Shown here piece by piece: positions 21,431 through 32,524 of a DNA stretch of 64,000 bases. Location: NCBI GenBank assembly GCA_014607495.2, contig CP053167.1:496001-560000 (forward strand). The letters run 5' to 3'. How positions within the stretch are numbered: position 1 is the first letter of the stretch; the number at the start of each line of letters is the position of its first letter. Position numbers and translations under genes: made by a program. Under the pieces are notes generated by a model, which saw nothing but the letters and a program-made list of their open reading frames with translations, was not told where the DNA came from and ran no database searches. The DNA is from Carposina sasakii. Lineage: Eukaryota > Arthropoda > Insecta > Lepidoptera > Carposinidae.

Positions 21431-21898
21431 GAATATGTTTCAATTTTAAGCTAAATTACCTGAAGAAACTATTAATTTATCCGGTTGAACATTACCCGGC
21501 TAGTTATTGTAAAAAAAAAGTGGTCTGCCTAGGGCCGATACGGTGAAATAACAAGAGTTTTTATCCAAAGCATTGTTGATAAGTATTGTACTTATTATTA
21601 TTACAATATTATTAATTAGTACAAACTGACAAAGGGTTTAAGGTTTTAATACAAAATTATATCAATTATACACGAAACGTTTACACTACTCTCGGATACG
21701 CCCGGGCGTTCTGCGCACTTGACGCGGGCGCGCTCTGATTTCTGTGTTTGGTACGACGCATGCGCGAACCGCAGCGTCATTGCTGCGCAGTCGGGCGGTC
21801 GAAGGGAGTGGCGGCAAATTCAAATTTTGGCGCGTTATACCGACAGATTGAATGTAGACATTATGACAAACAATAATAAAGTGGTTCCAAACAATAAT
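21431..21898 (-). other. Leader between primer site and gag of the gypsy relic, GC-rich patch at 21680-21800
   Basis: No coding sequence that I trust. The order LTR, primer site, leader, gag on the minus strand is consistent with a retroelement 5' region. Confidence 0.35.
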
Positions 21899-22060
21899 CA
21901 CGACTGCGCCATGTATCATTAGTGTTAAATAAACTAAATAAAACAATGTTACAACTTAAACTGAGTTTTTTATTCGGCCTCCGCCACCTTACAATCTAAT
22001 TCCCTATGTCTAAATCACTCCCCGCGTCCGGGTCATAGACAATAAAAACCAACTTTTTTA
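21899..22060 (-). repeat. 5' LTR end and primer-binding site of the gypsy relic
   Basis: On the minus strand an LTR-like sequence with AATAAA motifs ends in CTAATGATACA and is followed by TGGCGCAGTCG (about 21918-21908), a common retroelement primer-binding start. The LTR's outer end is not certain, perhaps TGTCTATGACCCGG near 22045. Confidence 0.5.
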
Positions 22061-22114
22061 ACCATAGATAATCCAACCAGATAATCAAACCCATAAGACT
22101 GTTTACATCTAGGA

Positions 22115-22243
22115 TACATTTGCCATTACACGTTTTTCAAGAGTTACTACAACTCTTAAAACCTTTTATTACTAAATCAGACACAAACATGAGACCTCAT
22201 GAGACTAGCCATCAGTCCGGAAGAAAGACTAATAATTACACTC
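22115..22243 (+). pseudogene. PIF/Harbinger transposase exon 1 fragment, second copy
   Basis: Nucleotide match to 25893-26012 of the Harbinger element, including TTTTATTACTAAATC and the splice donor CAAGTAAGTTT. Contains a small internal duplication (GAGACCTCATGAGACTAG). Confidence 0.7.
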
Positions 22244-22314
22244 AAGTAAGTTTTTAAAGTGTTTAATAATATTTAAAGTTTTACAAACATTGTATTACAA
22301 AACATAACTTGATG

Positions 22315-22620
22315 TTATTTATTATGTTTTATCAAATGTATAATATTAGATTGAGTGTATTGATTGGTTTCATTGTATTCATTTGTGGTGTATCCTCTGT
22401 TGATTGGTGACGGGATGTATTGAGTGCTATTGTGTGATTCAGAAAAAGGTGATGAAAATCGAGGCCAGTTTGATTGCGTGGGCTGATCTGCAATTTGATA
22501 CTTCACTTTATTTAAAGCTTTCATCATCTTATGCACCAATCCTTTCCTTGGATTGATTACATTATTTAGAATTACGCTTTGATATCCTAAATGAGCTTCC
22601 TGCTCTTTGTCAGTATTCAT
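22315..22620 (-). pseudogene. MADF-BESS gene fragment of the second Harbinger copy
   Basis: Shares KALNKVKYQI, TQSNWP, FSSPFS and NRGYTT with the protein at 26081-26826. Only the part after the BESS motif remains. Same opposite-strand arrangement as in the longer copy. Confidence 0.65.
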
Positions 22621-22950
22621 TCTGACTAAAATCTGGAATTAACCAGTTCATTATTCATAATGGATCATATGTATTTCAAAACCTGTATAATAATATATGT
22701 AATATAAAATAAACACTTAATATAAAACTATGTATAAATTACATAAAATGTAAGTAATAATGAAATATATAGGTATCTAATAAAATATCATGATATGTAA
22801 CCAAAACTAAGAAAGTACCTACATGGTAAAAAAACTATACTTGCAAACTAGCGCATAACCTTGTTTTGAATAATTTCCTTTTTCATCATACTTACGTTAC
22901 AAGTCAAAGGTTAAAGCGACAATTAGAACTCTAAACTAAAATTGCCTATT

Positions 22951-23423
22951 TAACTAGCGCAGCATGTTGTAATCCAGTAACTGCGTCTACGAGAAAAAAG
23001 GCAATGGGTACTTTGAAGTTACTATTTATGGCTGTTACCAAAAAAACTAAAACTTTGGCTTCTGCTAAATGGTCTCCTTCCATACCAGTACCCATGTCCT
23101 AGAGTATATAGTGTTATGTGCCCATGTCAACGTAACCATGTGACTTCTGTCCATCCCATTCAATTCGTCGACGTATACTCATTTCATCGATGACCAGTGC
23201 TGTTGCTATTAGCTGAGTTAATTTTAATTTTAGCAATGGTTTTCTCTTGTAGTTTTATTTTACGATATGCTTTGGCTCTATCCTTCCGCACAATTTGTCT
23301 TCCTACTGATTTTCGCACTGAAGCTGATGCAGCTAAATCATCATCGGAATGTGGTGGTGTATTGTGCAATATGCCAGATAATGCCTTCTTCTTTTCTCTG
23401 TATTTTTTGAATCTTCTTTCCAC
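22951..23423 (-). pseudogene. P-element/THAP9-like transposase relic
   Basis: The N-terminal piece (23423-23200) is a Lys/Arg-rich coiled-coil-like stretch. In the next frame come ALVIDEMSIRRRIEWDGQKS, HGYVDMG, HLAEAKVLVFLVTAINSNFK and VPIAFFLVDAVTG, the start of the RNase H-like domain of P-type transposases with its first Asp. At least one frameshift and two stops. The THAP finger and the C-terminus are absent. Confidence 0.7.
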
Positions 23424-24014
23424 ATTTTTCTTTACTTTCGCTTTTCTCGTTCAGTCATTTCAGCTATGTTCTTCACTTATTTTCTAGTTCTTTCTAGTTT
23501 TTTTTGTTGTGATAGCATTCTCTGCCATAGCATACCATTCGCAGTAGACATCGCAATGACAGACAGAGCCGCAGTCAAGGCGGTAGGCTATAGTAATTAT
23601 AGCACAACCTTGCCCACTATCTGTTCACATCGACTATTATTGTAGGCATCTTCTAGAGACAATCATGTATAGGTATACAGGATGCTTTTAATTTTGATTA
23701 CTTATAAGCTGACTTTTTTAAAATATCGCTTTTATTGTGATGTCTCTACGATTAGTAATATTGTGGATAAGGATTAAATATATTGATTAAAATCATTGAA
23801 AATCTGTTGTATTAATCTTGTTTTTTAAAATCTTCTATTAAGTTCTATTTGATTTGGCAGATAAATAAATTATATCGACTTTTACCTATACTTACTGGTT
23901 TTTGTTTATTTATACCATATACATTTTATACTCAAGCATTTCTTCTATGCTGCTCTGGGAGTGGAAAAAAACATATAATACTACAGCTGCTTTTCTTCCC
24001 GGGCATACTGTACA
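23424..24014. other. Non-coding, nothing recognised
   Basis: AT-rich with short unsupported ORFs. Confidence 0.35.
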
Positions 24015-24210
24015 ATTCAGTAGAGGGACAAGAGGGTCTTGGTGTTTTGTAGGCGATGGGCTGACCACCTGTCACTACTAACCGAACTTGTACATCTCAA
24101 CTATATCTTCAAAATTGGGCAGAGGTGGCACGATGTGGTTCTATCGGCCCTTGGTGCTCTGCCTACCCCGTAAGGGATAAAGGCGTGATTATGTATGTAT
24201 GTATAATGAA
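24015..24210 (+). mobile_element. 3' end of a lepidopteran RTE-type or SINE retroposon
   Basis: GTAGGCGATGGGCTGACCAC, CTGCCTACCCCGTAAGGGAT and a terminal TATGTATGTATG run form a 3' end recalled from many moth and butterfly retroposons. The 5' part is missing. Confidence 0.6.
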
Positions 24211-24511
24211 AATAAGGCTTACCGATGATTAGAAACACCTCTTCGTAGTCTGTTTTTCTTCCGGCTATCATTTTTACATTGCAATATTGCACAATAAGGC
24301 ATTTTTTATCTTTTTCCTGATTTTTGTTAAGCTCATTCACACGACCAACACGAACATGCGCTACTAGGCGAACTAAACAAAATTATGTGGATCTACTCAT
24401 AAATATGGCACACGCGCCCCGCGTACTTGTCTTGTGGCTTTCCACCTTGTATTTCATATTCCGTGCTCACACAAGACATCTCAATCAATTGCTAGAATAA
24501 GAAGATAGAAG

Positions 24512-24554
24512 TGTCCGCATTTGCCCCGATGTCCGAATTTACCCCACTCTCCCC
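24512..24554 (+). mobile_element. Terminus of a pogo-like element
   Basis: GTCCGCATTTGCCCCGATGT and CCGAATTTACCCC are two units of the motif seen at 6970-7007, ending in CTCCCC and TA (24555-24556). No transposase is attached; the other end was not found. Confidence 0.5.
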
Positions 24555-24556
24555 TA

Positions 24557-25547
24557 ATTACACTACGATTTTATGTGTGTTTTATTCCCTCGTACTTCAG
24601 CTTTAACGTTTTCCATGAGCGGACATAATTTGAGATTCACAGGATGTCGTGTTGGTCAATTTTCGTATTTTCCCGCGACATGGTTCCACCGTTATAAATT
24701 CGAAAATGTTTTGGGCGTAGCCAATTCTTGCCGATTTCTGTCTCTTGGCGACAAGATTACCTTATATGGTGGCGAATTTGAACAAATTTTCGCATAGGAG
24801 GGACGAATAAGTTTTGTCCAATGACCTTGCATTTCCCTCTCCCTTCACCCCGCAGGCTCATTTTAAACCGGCGATGGCAGCGCCATAGACAACTCGGACG
24901 ATCGTGCGACATTCATAGATTCTCATTCCTAGGGTTAGGATTTAACTTTTTACATAGAATCCTCCCGTGTCTTTCCCGTGTTAGTCTAACTGGACTATTA
25001 TTGTAGCATTACCGTGGATACAAATTGAGTTATATTTTCGAAATAATAATCGCCACTCGAACAGGTCAGTTAGTGCAATTAACAGTTATATTTTATCTTT
25101 TATTTCGTGTAGTTTTATAGGTGCGTGCGTAGCTTTGATAAAATGTTTGTGCAACCTATGCTGTTTTAGATTCATAATGGTAGCTAACTTATCGTTTAGT
25201 TCGTTTAGTCTAGATTTCGTACGGCTACGGTATGTTGTTAGCTGACAGTGCAATGGTTGCCTGATTGTTAATTGTATATTTTGTTACCAATTAGCTATCT
25301 ATTTGTGATGATACTATTTGACTGATGGTTTAGGTTTTAGTCGGGAATTCTTACCTAGTACTGAGGGAAATCTAGATTTTTGAACTACCTCACAAGTTTA
25401 ATATTGCCGTTAATTTGATGAAAGTCTTTACTACGTATTAACTTTAGCCACAAATACATACGTATATGTTTCAAATTATTAAATTCATATCGTGGTAAGT
25501 GGGAATTATTATGTAATAATCGGGATCGCCTTTTTTTGCCTATGCAC
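24557..25547. other. Non-coding, nothing recognised
   Basis: No ORF with a known motif and no clear repeat; includes a Pro/Arg-coding GC patch at about 24840-24900 of unknown nature. Confidence 0.35.
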
Positions 25548-25726
25548 ATACCTATTAGGGTGTCCCTTAGGGTGAAGCCAAACGAGCGTAATTTTATGAG
25601 TTGTGAGTCGCGTTTTTTCGGTCACTTATTTTACGTTCAACTGAATTTCTGTTGAGCTGCCAGACGGACGTAATTTATTCAGTTACTATCGAGCGTTGGT
25701 ACGGGGTGTTTGTGTCATCAATTGCG

Positions 25727-27851
25727 ATGAATCCATTGAAAATACTGTGTATTTATGAAGCATATTCAGAAGATGATACCAGAAAAAGAAGCTGGGTAAA
25801 CCCACTCAATAGTGAGAGGCTGATATGTGGACAGTTCCATACATTATATGAACGTGTATGTGCAAATCCAGATATGTTTAAAAAGTACTACCATATGCCA
25901 TTACATGTTTTTCAAGAATTATTACATCACATAAAACCTTTTATTACTAAATCGGACACAAATATGAGACTAGCCATCAGCCCAGAGGAAAGATTAATAA
26001 TAACACTCAAGTAAGTTTTAAAGTATTTTAATTATTATTTTACTTAAGTATAAAGATTAACAAACAAGCTGCACAGTGTTCTATGTTTCATCATATTCAT
26101 TTGTTTCATTGGAGTGATATTCATTTGCCTGTGTTGTGTATCCTCTATTTACTGGTGTCGGGTAGTATTGATTACTGCTGTTGCTGTGGGAATCAGAAAA
26201 GGGTGATGAAAAATGAGGCCAGTTTGATTGTGTGTGCTGTTCTGGAATTTGATACTTGACTTTATTTAATGCTTTCATAACTTCCATGCGAAATTCGAAA
26301 TTCTGTTTCTCTGTCATTTTGGACATCTCCGGCAAAAAAGATAATAAAAAATATCGATTAGGATCCTTATCATCATTATCAAACTTTTTGAGAAGAGATT
26401 CTTGAAACAGAGTCAGTGTTTTTTTTTTATTTTTTGTTCGGGATACAGATGGTTGCGATGACACTGTCTGCTTTGACGTCGACGGCTGGTTTTGGTATAC
26501 AGGTGTTTGCATTGACGCTGGCTGGCTGGTAGACGGTTGATACAGTGGTGAGTCCGCTTCTGTGGATCTGAATTGTTCATCAAGATCTTCATCGTCGTTG
26601 TTGCCAGTTATATTACTGTCATCGTTATCAGTGTTTTCAGGAGAAGTTACATTTGAAAATGAGTTCCTTGACTGTTTAGTAACTTTTAAAAACTGCAACA
26701 AATCAAAATACGGGCATACTTTCTTCTTCTTTGCTGCGCTACCACTTCTTTCATCATTTTCTTTTTTTTTTTTCACGCATGTAATAATCTCTTACGGCTT
26801 TCCATTTTTTTTTTGCAGAAATTGTACTGAAAAGCAAATGATTTAAATTTAAATTTTAATAGGATGATTATGTTATTATTTATGTACCTAATAAAATTTA
26901 ACTTAAGTTTTTTAAATTGTGTTCAATTAATTAATTTTACATTTTGTTTCAGATATCTTGCCAAAGGTATTGATTTAAATACAATAAGTGAAGACTTCTT
27001 GATTGGGCGTTCTACTGCGTATGATATCGTCAAACATACCTGTATACAAATATGGAATGTACTTCAGCCTATTGAAATGCCAGAACCAACTGAATCTATT
27101 TGGAATTCGAACGCCGAGCTTTTTTATAAGAAAACTAATTTTCCAAATTGCGTTGGGGCAATAGATGGTAAACACGTCAGAATAAAATCACCTTCACACA
27201 GTGGTTCGAATTATTATAATTATAAGAAATACTTCTCCATCGTGTTAATGGCTGTAAGCAGATGCAAACTGTTGTTTTACAACGATTAATGTTGGTGATT
27301 ATGGAAAAGAATCGGATAACTCTATATTCAGAAAGTCTACATTAGGTCAAAAGTTTTTCAGAAATGATTTAAATTTACCGGAAGACAAAAATTTGCCCAG
27401 TTATACAAACGAACCCCAACCTTTTGTTTTTGTTGGAGATGAGGCGTTTGGTTTACACAGAAATATGATGCGCCCATATCCTAACAGAAACCTAGATAGA
27501 AACAAACGTATTTTTAATTATCGTCTTAGTAGAGCGCGACGATGTGTAGAATGTGCTTTTGGCATATTAACAAATAAATGGAGGGTATTACACTCTTCAA
27601 TGCAAGTTAACCCTGACTTTGCCATTGATATAGTTAAAGCTACATGCGTTTTGCACAATTTCGTACGAAGGAGAGTTGGAACTAACTTTGACGATGAGTT
27701 TCTGAAGTGTCCTTTACAATGTATTCAACAAATTTCAAATGGAAGAAGGTTGTCGAATTCTGCTATAGCCACCAGAGATTTTTTTAAAAATTACTTTGTT
27801 AGTGAAGTAGGAGCGTTACCCTGGCAAAATCGAATCAATTCTGTATTCTGA
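25727..27851 (+). CDS. PIF/Harbinger DDE transposase, two exons, one frameshift
   Basis: Nuclease that cuts the element at its terminal repeats. Exon 1 runs from the ATG at 25727 (MNPLKILCIYEAY) to 26010. The donor GTAAGT and the acceptor TTTCAG at 26952 bound a 942-base intron, and the join keeps the frame (KYLAKGIDL). Exon 2 has the helix-turn-helix-like ISEDFLIGRSTAYDIVK, the first catalytic Asp in CVGAIDGKHV, VGDYGKESD, and the Glu in RRCVECAFGIL, and ends at 27851 (QNRINSVF). A one-base shift at about 27277 separates the two parts of exon 2, so this copy is probably inactive. The usual DVG at the second catalytic position reads NVG here. Confidence 0.85.
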
Positions 27852-28115
27852 TCTTAATGTAATTTTAATATAAGATACAGCATATAGATATAATATATCA
27901 ATAATATTTTAATGTTAATAAAAATATGGTAAAAAATACTCACTTTTCTTTTCTTTGTCTTCGTTTCTCAAATTGTTCCATTCTTCAAAACAATTCTCAG
28001 CGACCTCTTGCCATGCTTTCTGTTTCAAAAACTTGTCACTATATGACTTTTCTGATAAATTCCATAGACATGGCCGTTGTTCAACTTCAACAATCAATTT
28101 TTCCGTGTCGAACAT
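26081..28115 (-). CDS. Harbinger MADF-BESS DNA-binding protein, two exons
   Basis: Partner protein that, in Harbinger elements, helps bring the transposase to DNA and the nucleus. Exon 1 (28115-27944) starts MFDTEKLIVEVEQRPCLWNL and reads the first half of a MADF (Myb/SANT-like) domain, ending at a GTGAGT donor. Exon 2 (from about 26826, after TTTTCAG) completes it with KKKWKAVRDYYMRE, then a Ser/Gln-rich linker and a BESS motif (DPNRYFLLSFLPEMSKM). The intron holds transposase exon 2 on the other strand, and exon 2 of this gene lies wholly in the transposase intron. No frame damage seen. Exon boundaries are inferred from splice consensus. Confidence 0.75.
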
Positions 28116-28379
28116 TTTCGCGAGCGAGAAACGTGTCGACTCCTACGCATCCCGTAACGAACTGTCGTGTCGCTGCCCCGCTGACCGCTCTCCGCAGCGC
28201 CCCTCCCTCAACCCGACAGAAATTCGGTCGAGTTTATGCGCGTGAGTCGGCAGACAACTCATTTTGAGTCGTCGTGTGGTACAAACTGCATTTTTGTATG
28301 AAACCGAATGCAGCAGAAATTACGCGACAGAAATTTCGCGACTCACAACTCATAAAATTACGCTCGTTTGGCTTCACCC

Positions 28380-28654
28380 TAATATGGCAAAAAAAATTTT
28401 TTTTTAGAATTTCGAAACGCATACCCTCTACTTTTTTTATAAATGCTAAAATGTACTTAAATATGAAATTTCATATTTGTAGCATGATTGCAACCCGTGC
28501 CGACCGAGCTCTAAAGTTTAATAAAAAATGGTGTTTTGGCCTAACATTTTGGTTTGATCCAAAACTAATAAAAATGCAACAAATAATGTAAATATGAGTA
28601 AAAATAAAATAAGATCAACATAAACTTTTATTTAAATAGAAATTATGACAATAA
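28380..28654 (-). other. 3' untranslated and terminal region of the hAT-like element
   Basis: AT-rich, non-coding; contains poly-A-type signals on the minus strand and the continuation of the left terminus. Confidence 0.5.
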
Positions 28655-31002
28655 TTAATTAGGGTAACTTCTCTTTAGTGTAGTTTTTTTACAGTCTGGA
28701 TACAGATTTCTATGTTCCTGAACACAACGCAACAAAAACTGTTTTTGCTCTTCTTCAGCCGTGATAAGTCCATTAAAATCTTGCATTAATTTAACTGCTC
28801 TTTCAGCAGTGTCATTTACGACCTTCAAACGACTTATTCGTCTTCTAGCTTCTAAAAAAGTAGGATTTTCACCCCAAGAAGATACATCTTCCCGAAGAAA
28901 ACTGTCGTCGATCTGCAGTCGAGATAGAAATTGTTTGCTTCTTTGAGTTACAAAATCATCCAGTGTCATATCTGAAAGAAAGAAAAAACAGTTTAAATAA
29001 GTAAAAACTAAGCCACGAAACTTTGAAAAAAGAAACAAGAAAACATTAAGCTTACTAAACAAATTTTGCGTAATTTCTTCCTTCGATGGGAGATAGCGTT
29101 TAGCGGAATCTGAACTTTTGTCTTTGTTTAAATTATTAATCATTTTTATCTTTGTTTTGGAATCAACTTCTTCATCAAAGAGTGATAACATGACTGTTTC
29201 TTCACACAAATACCATAAATGATGAACAAACTTGCATATGGATGCCTTGGAACTGGTCGCGTCTATTTTTTCATATTCTTTTAGAGCTTTCAAAAAGTAC
29301 AAGTCTTGGTTAGGTGCTTTAATTGCCACTGTGCATTCGAGCCAAGGTTTAGTATACAAGGTGACGATAAATAAGCAAACATCTTGTAGAGCATTTTTGT
29401 CCTTTGCAGTAATTTTAAGTTGCGATTGAAGCAAACATATTTTTATAGAATAGATCGCTCTTGCCATCCATCGCGCTTGATGCAAAGCTCCGGGGGGCCT
29501 GAGTTTTAGTTTATTCTCTGTATTTCCTTCTAAGAACACAACGCATAGTTCAACCAATTCGCGGTAATCGTCTCTAATAAAAGATTTTTCCAGTTCAGTC
29601 TTATAAAAAGTCAACAAAGATTTAATGTTTGTCTCAGCAATATGTGTTTTAACGAAATTGAGAGGTGGCTCAATGTTATCGGTGTTAATATTTTTCCAAT
29701 TATCTCTTAACTTTTTGAAAATTGGAATATCTGGGCTACTTGTAATCTGCTTTACCTTGGTTTCAAAAACAGCTTTAAGGACCAACTCATATATATGATG
29801 ACGACAAGCAAAAAGCAGCAATTCCCTTTCTAAAGTCTGCTCCAATATAGCACAAGCTCCACTGCAACTCCACTTAAACGGCCAGTATTTGAAGCTGTTG
29901 TATCGCAGCACATTATCTGTACTTTATCATGGAGGTTCCAATCAAAGAGTGCAGTTGAAATAGCTTTAGCTTGATGTTTTCCAGAAGAACTCTCTAATTT
30001 TGGTACTGCAAGAAGCTGTTCTCTATCGTCAAATGAAGCAATAATTGGCAAGCGTTCTTCTTTTGAACTTCGTACATCCAATCCAGGCAATAGTTTTCCA
30101 TCCCAATGGACTGTGACTACGTCAGGCAAATTATTCTGGAAGTCAGTTTTTATTGCTTCTGCCCTGGATTTTCTCGCTTGAGTACGAATTCGCTGAATCG
30201 ACGATTTGTTAATAGGGAAATCATCGCTGTTCAGACCAAGCGCTTCTACAACCGCATGAAGAATGTAAACTGAGTCCCTTATGCTTAATTGGCATCGATC
30301 TAAAGCTGCTACCAGTTTAGGAGTTATGAAACTTTTCGTGCCTCTTTTAGAACTTTTTTCAGAGCAAAGAATCTGAGTACTCAGTTCAGAGTTCGAAATC
30401 TGTTCCTCATCAGAATTCTCAAGACATGCCAAGCTATCTATCGAAGAAGTAGATGCAACAGCCAATAACTCTCTTTGTTTTACTTTTCTTTCCTCTTCTT
30501 CCAATCTTCTTTGCCTAACTCGTTCTTCTTTTTCCGCCAATTTTTTGTCAATTCCACCTAAGCATCCCGGTCGACCTGGCTCTCTCTGTTTCCTTAAAAA
30601 TTCTTTGTCTTCCTCTATCTTCATTCTGTCGAAGGCATCAGCATGTGCAATATCAAATAAGTTATCAAGGTCTATTACAAAATTATTTTCACGGTTCTTG
30701 AACGTCACCTGAATTTTCTTACAGTTTTTTTGCAGTTCCCTCCAAACATGGTATAAATCAACAAGTTTCTTCACGCAGTTAGGAAATGCCTTCGTAGGAA
30801 TTCTGGCTTTTTCCCAAAATATAATACACTCTCTTATAACAAGATTCGCACTTTCACTAACAGTCAGGTTGACTTGACGAATATTGTAAAATAAAACGGT
30901 GAGAACTTGTCGATTAGATGGTAATTTTGCACCATTTATCTGGTGGCTTGGCAGTCCGATAAGGTAAATATTTTGTTTATCACTTCGTAATTCCACAGAC
31001 AT
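28655..31002 (-). pseudogene. hAT-like transposase broken by an 11-bp tandem duplication
   Basis: Probable transposase of the enclosing element. The ATG at 31002 starts MSVELRSDKQNIYLIG. A basic coiled-coil-like stretch follows (about 130-180), then an RNase H-like core with VTVHWDGKLLPGLD and CCDTTASNTG (candidate catalytic Asp residues) and, in the next frame, CRHHIYELVL, the Cys-x-x-His type motif known in hAT-related transposases. The shift is caused by a direct duplication of TTGCAGTGGAG at about 29865-29885. Downstream, PPGALHQARWMARAIYSIK and a C-terminal domain run to 28655, across a probable 82-base intron (about 29056-28975, GTAAGC to TTTCAG). I recall similar proteins from arthropods and Hydra as unnamed families; the hAT label rests mainly on the 8-bp duplications. 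Confidence 0.65.
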
Positions 31003-31262
31003 CTTCACACAGTAAACAACAACTCACTAATAATGTTAGAAATCACGTATGAAATGGCAATTGAAACTCGCAGTAATAGGTCGCAGCGCTGCGCCCGCGT
31101 AACTTGTATGGACAAGTTAAAAACGCAAATCGGCACGGGTTATCGTTTATAAATCGGGCTAATATTTATTTCTAGACTATATTAGGTCAATACGAAAGTT
31201 TTTAGAAGGTATGCGTAAAAATATATTGAAATTGAAATTTAAGGGACACCCTAATACCTATA

Positions 31263-32524
31263 TCTCATCATCATCATTTACAGCTCTGAGAAGTCCACTG
31301 TTGGACATAGGCCTCCCCCAACAACCTCCATTCCGACCGGTCGGAAGCAGCCTGCATCCAACCGACGCCCGCAACCTTGGCCAGGTCATCCGTCCACCTC
31401 GCGGGTGGCCTTCCCACGCTGCGCTTGCCGATACGTGGTATCCACTCTAGAACTTTCCGACTCCATCGGCCATCAGTTCTTCGAGCTATGTGCCCTGCCC
31501 ATTGCCACTTCAGCTTGCTGGACCGTTCAGCTATGTCGGTGATCTTTGTACGTCTGCGGATCTCCTCATTTCTGATTCGATCACGCAGAGAGATCCCAAG
31601 CATAGCTCTCTCCATCGCTCGCTGTGCGATCCTGAGCTTTTTTATGAGGCACATAGTTAGAGACCACGTCTCGGCACCGTAGGTCATCACCGGCAGCACG
31701 CACTGGTTGAACACCTTCGTCTTTAAGGACTGGGGTATCTTGGACACAAATAAGCTTCGTAGTTTCCCGAACGCTGCCCAGCCGAGTTGGATTCGCCGAG
31801 TTACCTCCTTCTCAAAGTTGGACTTACCTAGTTTGACCGTCTGTCCCAGGTAAACATACTCGTCAACAACTTCAAGCATCGAGCTCCCAACCAGTACAGG
31901 AGTGGGCGGCACATGGACGTTCGACATGATCTTCGTCTTGTCCATGTTCATCTTCAGGCCCACCTGTTGGGAGACTCGATTGAGGCCATCGAGCATTGTG
32001 CTTAGATCCTTCAGCGATTTTGCCATGACCACGATGTCGTCTGCGAACCGAAGGTGAGTGATGTATTCGCCATTGATATTGATGCCGAGTCCTTTCCATT
32101 CGAGAAGCTTAAAGGCGTCTTCCACTGCATTGGTGAAGAGCTTCGGAGAAATAACATCTCCTTGTCTCACTCCCCTCTGCAAAGAAATCGGCTCAGTGCT
32201 CCGCTCCTGTACTCGTACCGACATGGTGGCATTGCTGTATAAACACTTCAGCACTTCGATATATCGATGGTCAATATGGCACCGCTGGAGAGACCGCAAC
32301 ACTGCCCATGTCTCGATCGAATCAAAGGCCTTCTCATAGTCCACGAACGCTAGGCATAGTGGCCGATTATACTCTTCCGTTTTTTGTATAATCTGCCGTA
32401 GCGTGTGAATATGATCTATGGTACTAAACCCTTTTCGGAAACCGGCTTGTTCGGGAGGCTGGAAGTCATCAAACCTGCGAGCAAGACGATTCGTGATTAC
32501 CCTTGAAAACAACTTTTAGACATG
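31263..32524 (-). pseudogene. RTE-type retrotransposon, 3' half: reverse transcriptase and 3' end
   Basis: The minus-strand frame 32512-31274 continues the protein of 41543-39790. It reads FSRVITNRLARRFD, PPEQAGFRKGFSTIDHIHTL, then LAFVDYEKAFDSIETWAVL, GVRQGDVISPKLFTNAVEDA and RFADDIVVMAKS, the RT catalytic blocks, followed by the thumb and a C-terminal domain (TYGAETWSLT, GRPPARWTDDL). The 3' end is a (TGA)n-type tail at about 31265-31275, typical of RTE. Two codons past the gypsy insertion point the frame has TAA where a sense codon is expected. Confidence 0.85.

Larger units (their letters stand above)
25570..28379 (+). mobile_element. PIF/Harbinger element with 43-bp perfect terminal repeats
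   Basis: Bases 25570-25612 and 28337-28379 are perfect inverted copies (outer part GGGTGAAGCCAAACGAGCGT). Flanks are TTA on the left and TAA on the right, consistent with a TA core (25568-25569, 28380-28381), or with the usual 3-bp duplication after one substitution. It encodes a transposase on the plus strand and a MADF-BESS protein on the minus strand. Confidence 0.9.
25556..31253 (-). mobile_element. hAT-like DNA transposon with 8-bp target duplication, interrupted by Harbinger
   Basis: Terminal repeats TAGGGTGTCCCTTA (25556-25569) and its inverse (31240-31253) are perfect over 14 bases and flanked by ATACCTAT on both sides (25548-25555, 31254-31261). An 8-bp duplication is characteristic of hAT and P elements. 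The left terminus is split by the Harbinger element at 25570; beyond it the terminal similarity resumes (GAAACGCATACC at 28414 against the inverse of GGTATGCGT at 31208). The element carries the transposase at 28655-31002. Confidence 0.85.

Noticed and set aside
31211..31450. Plus-strand ORF over the RTE 3' end
   Set aside because: Antisense to the reverse transcriptase.
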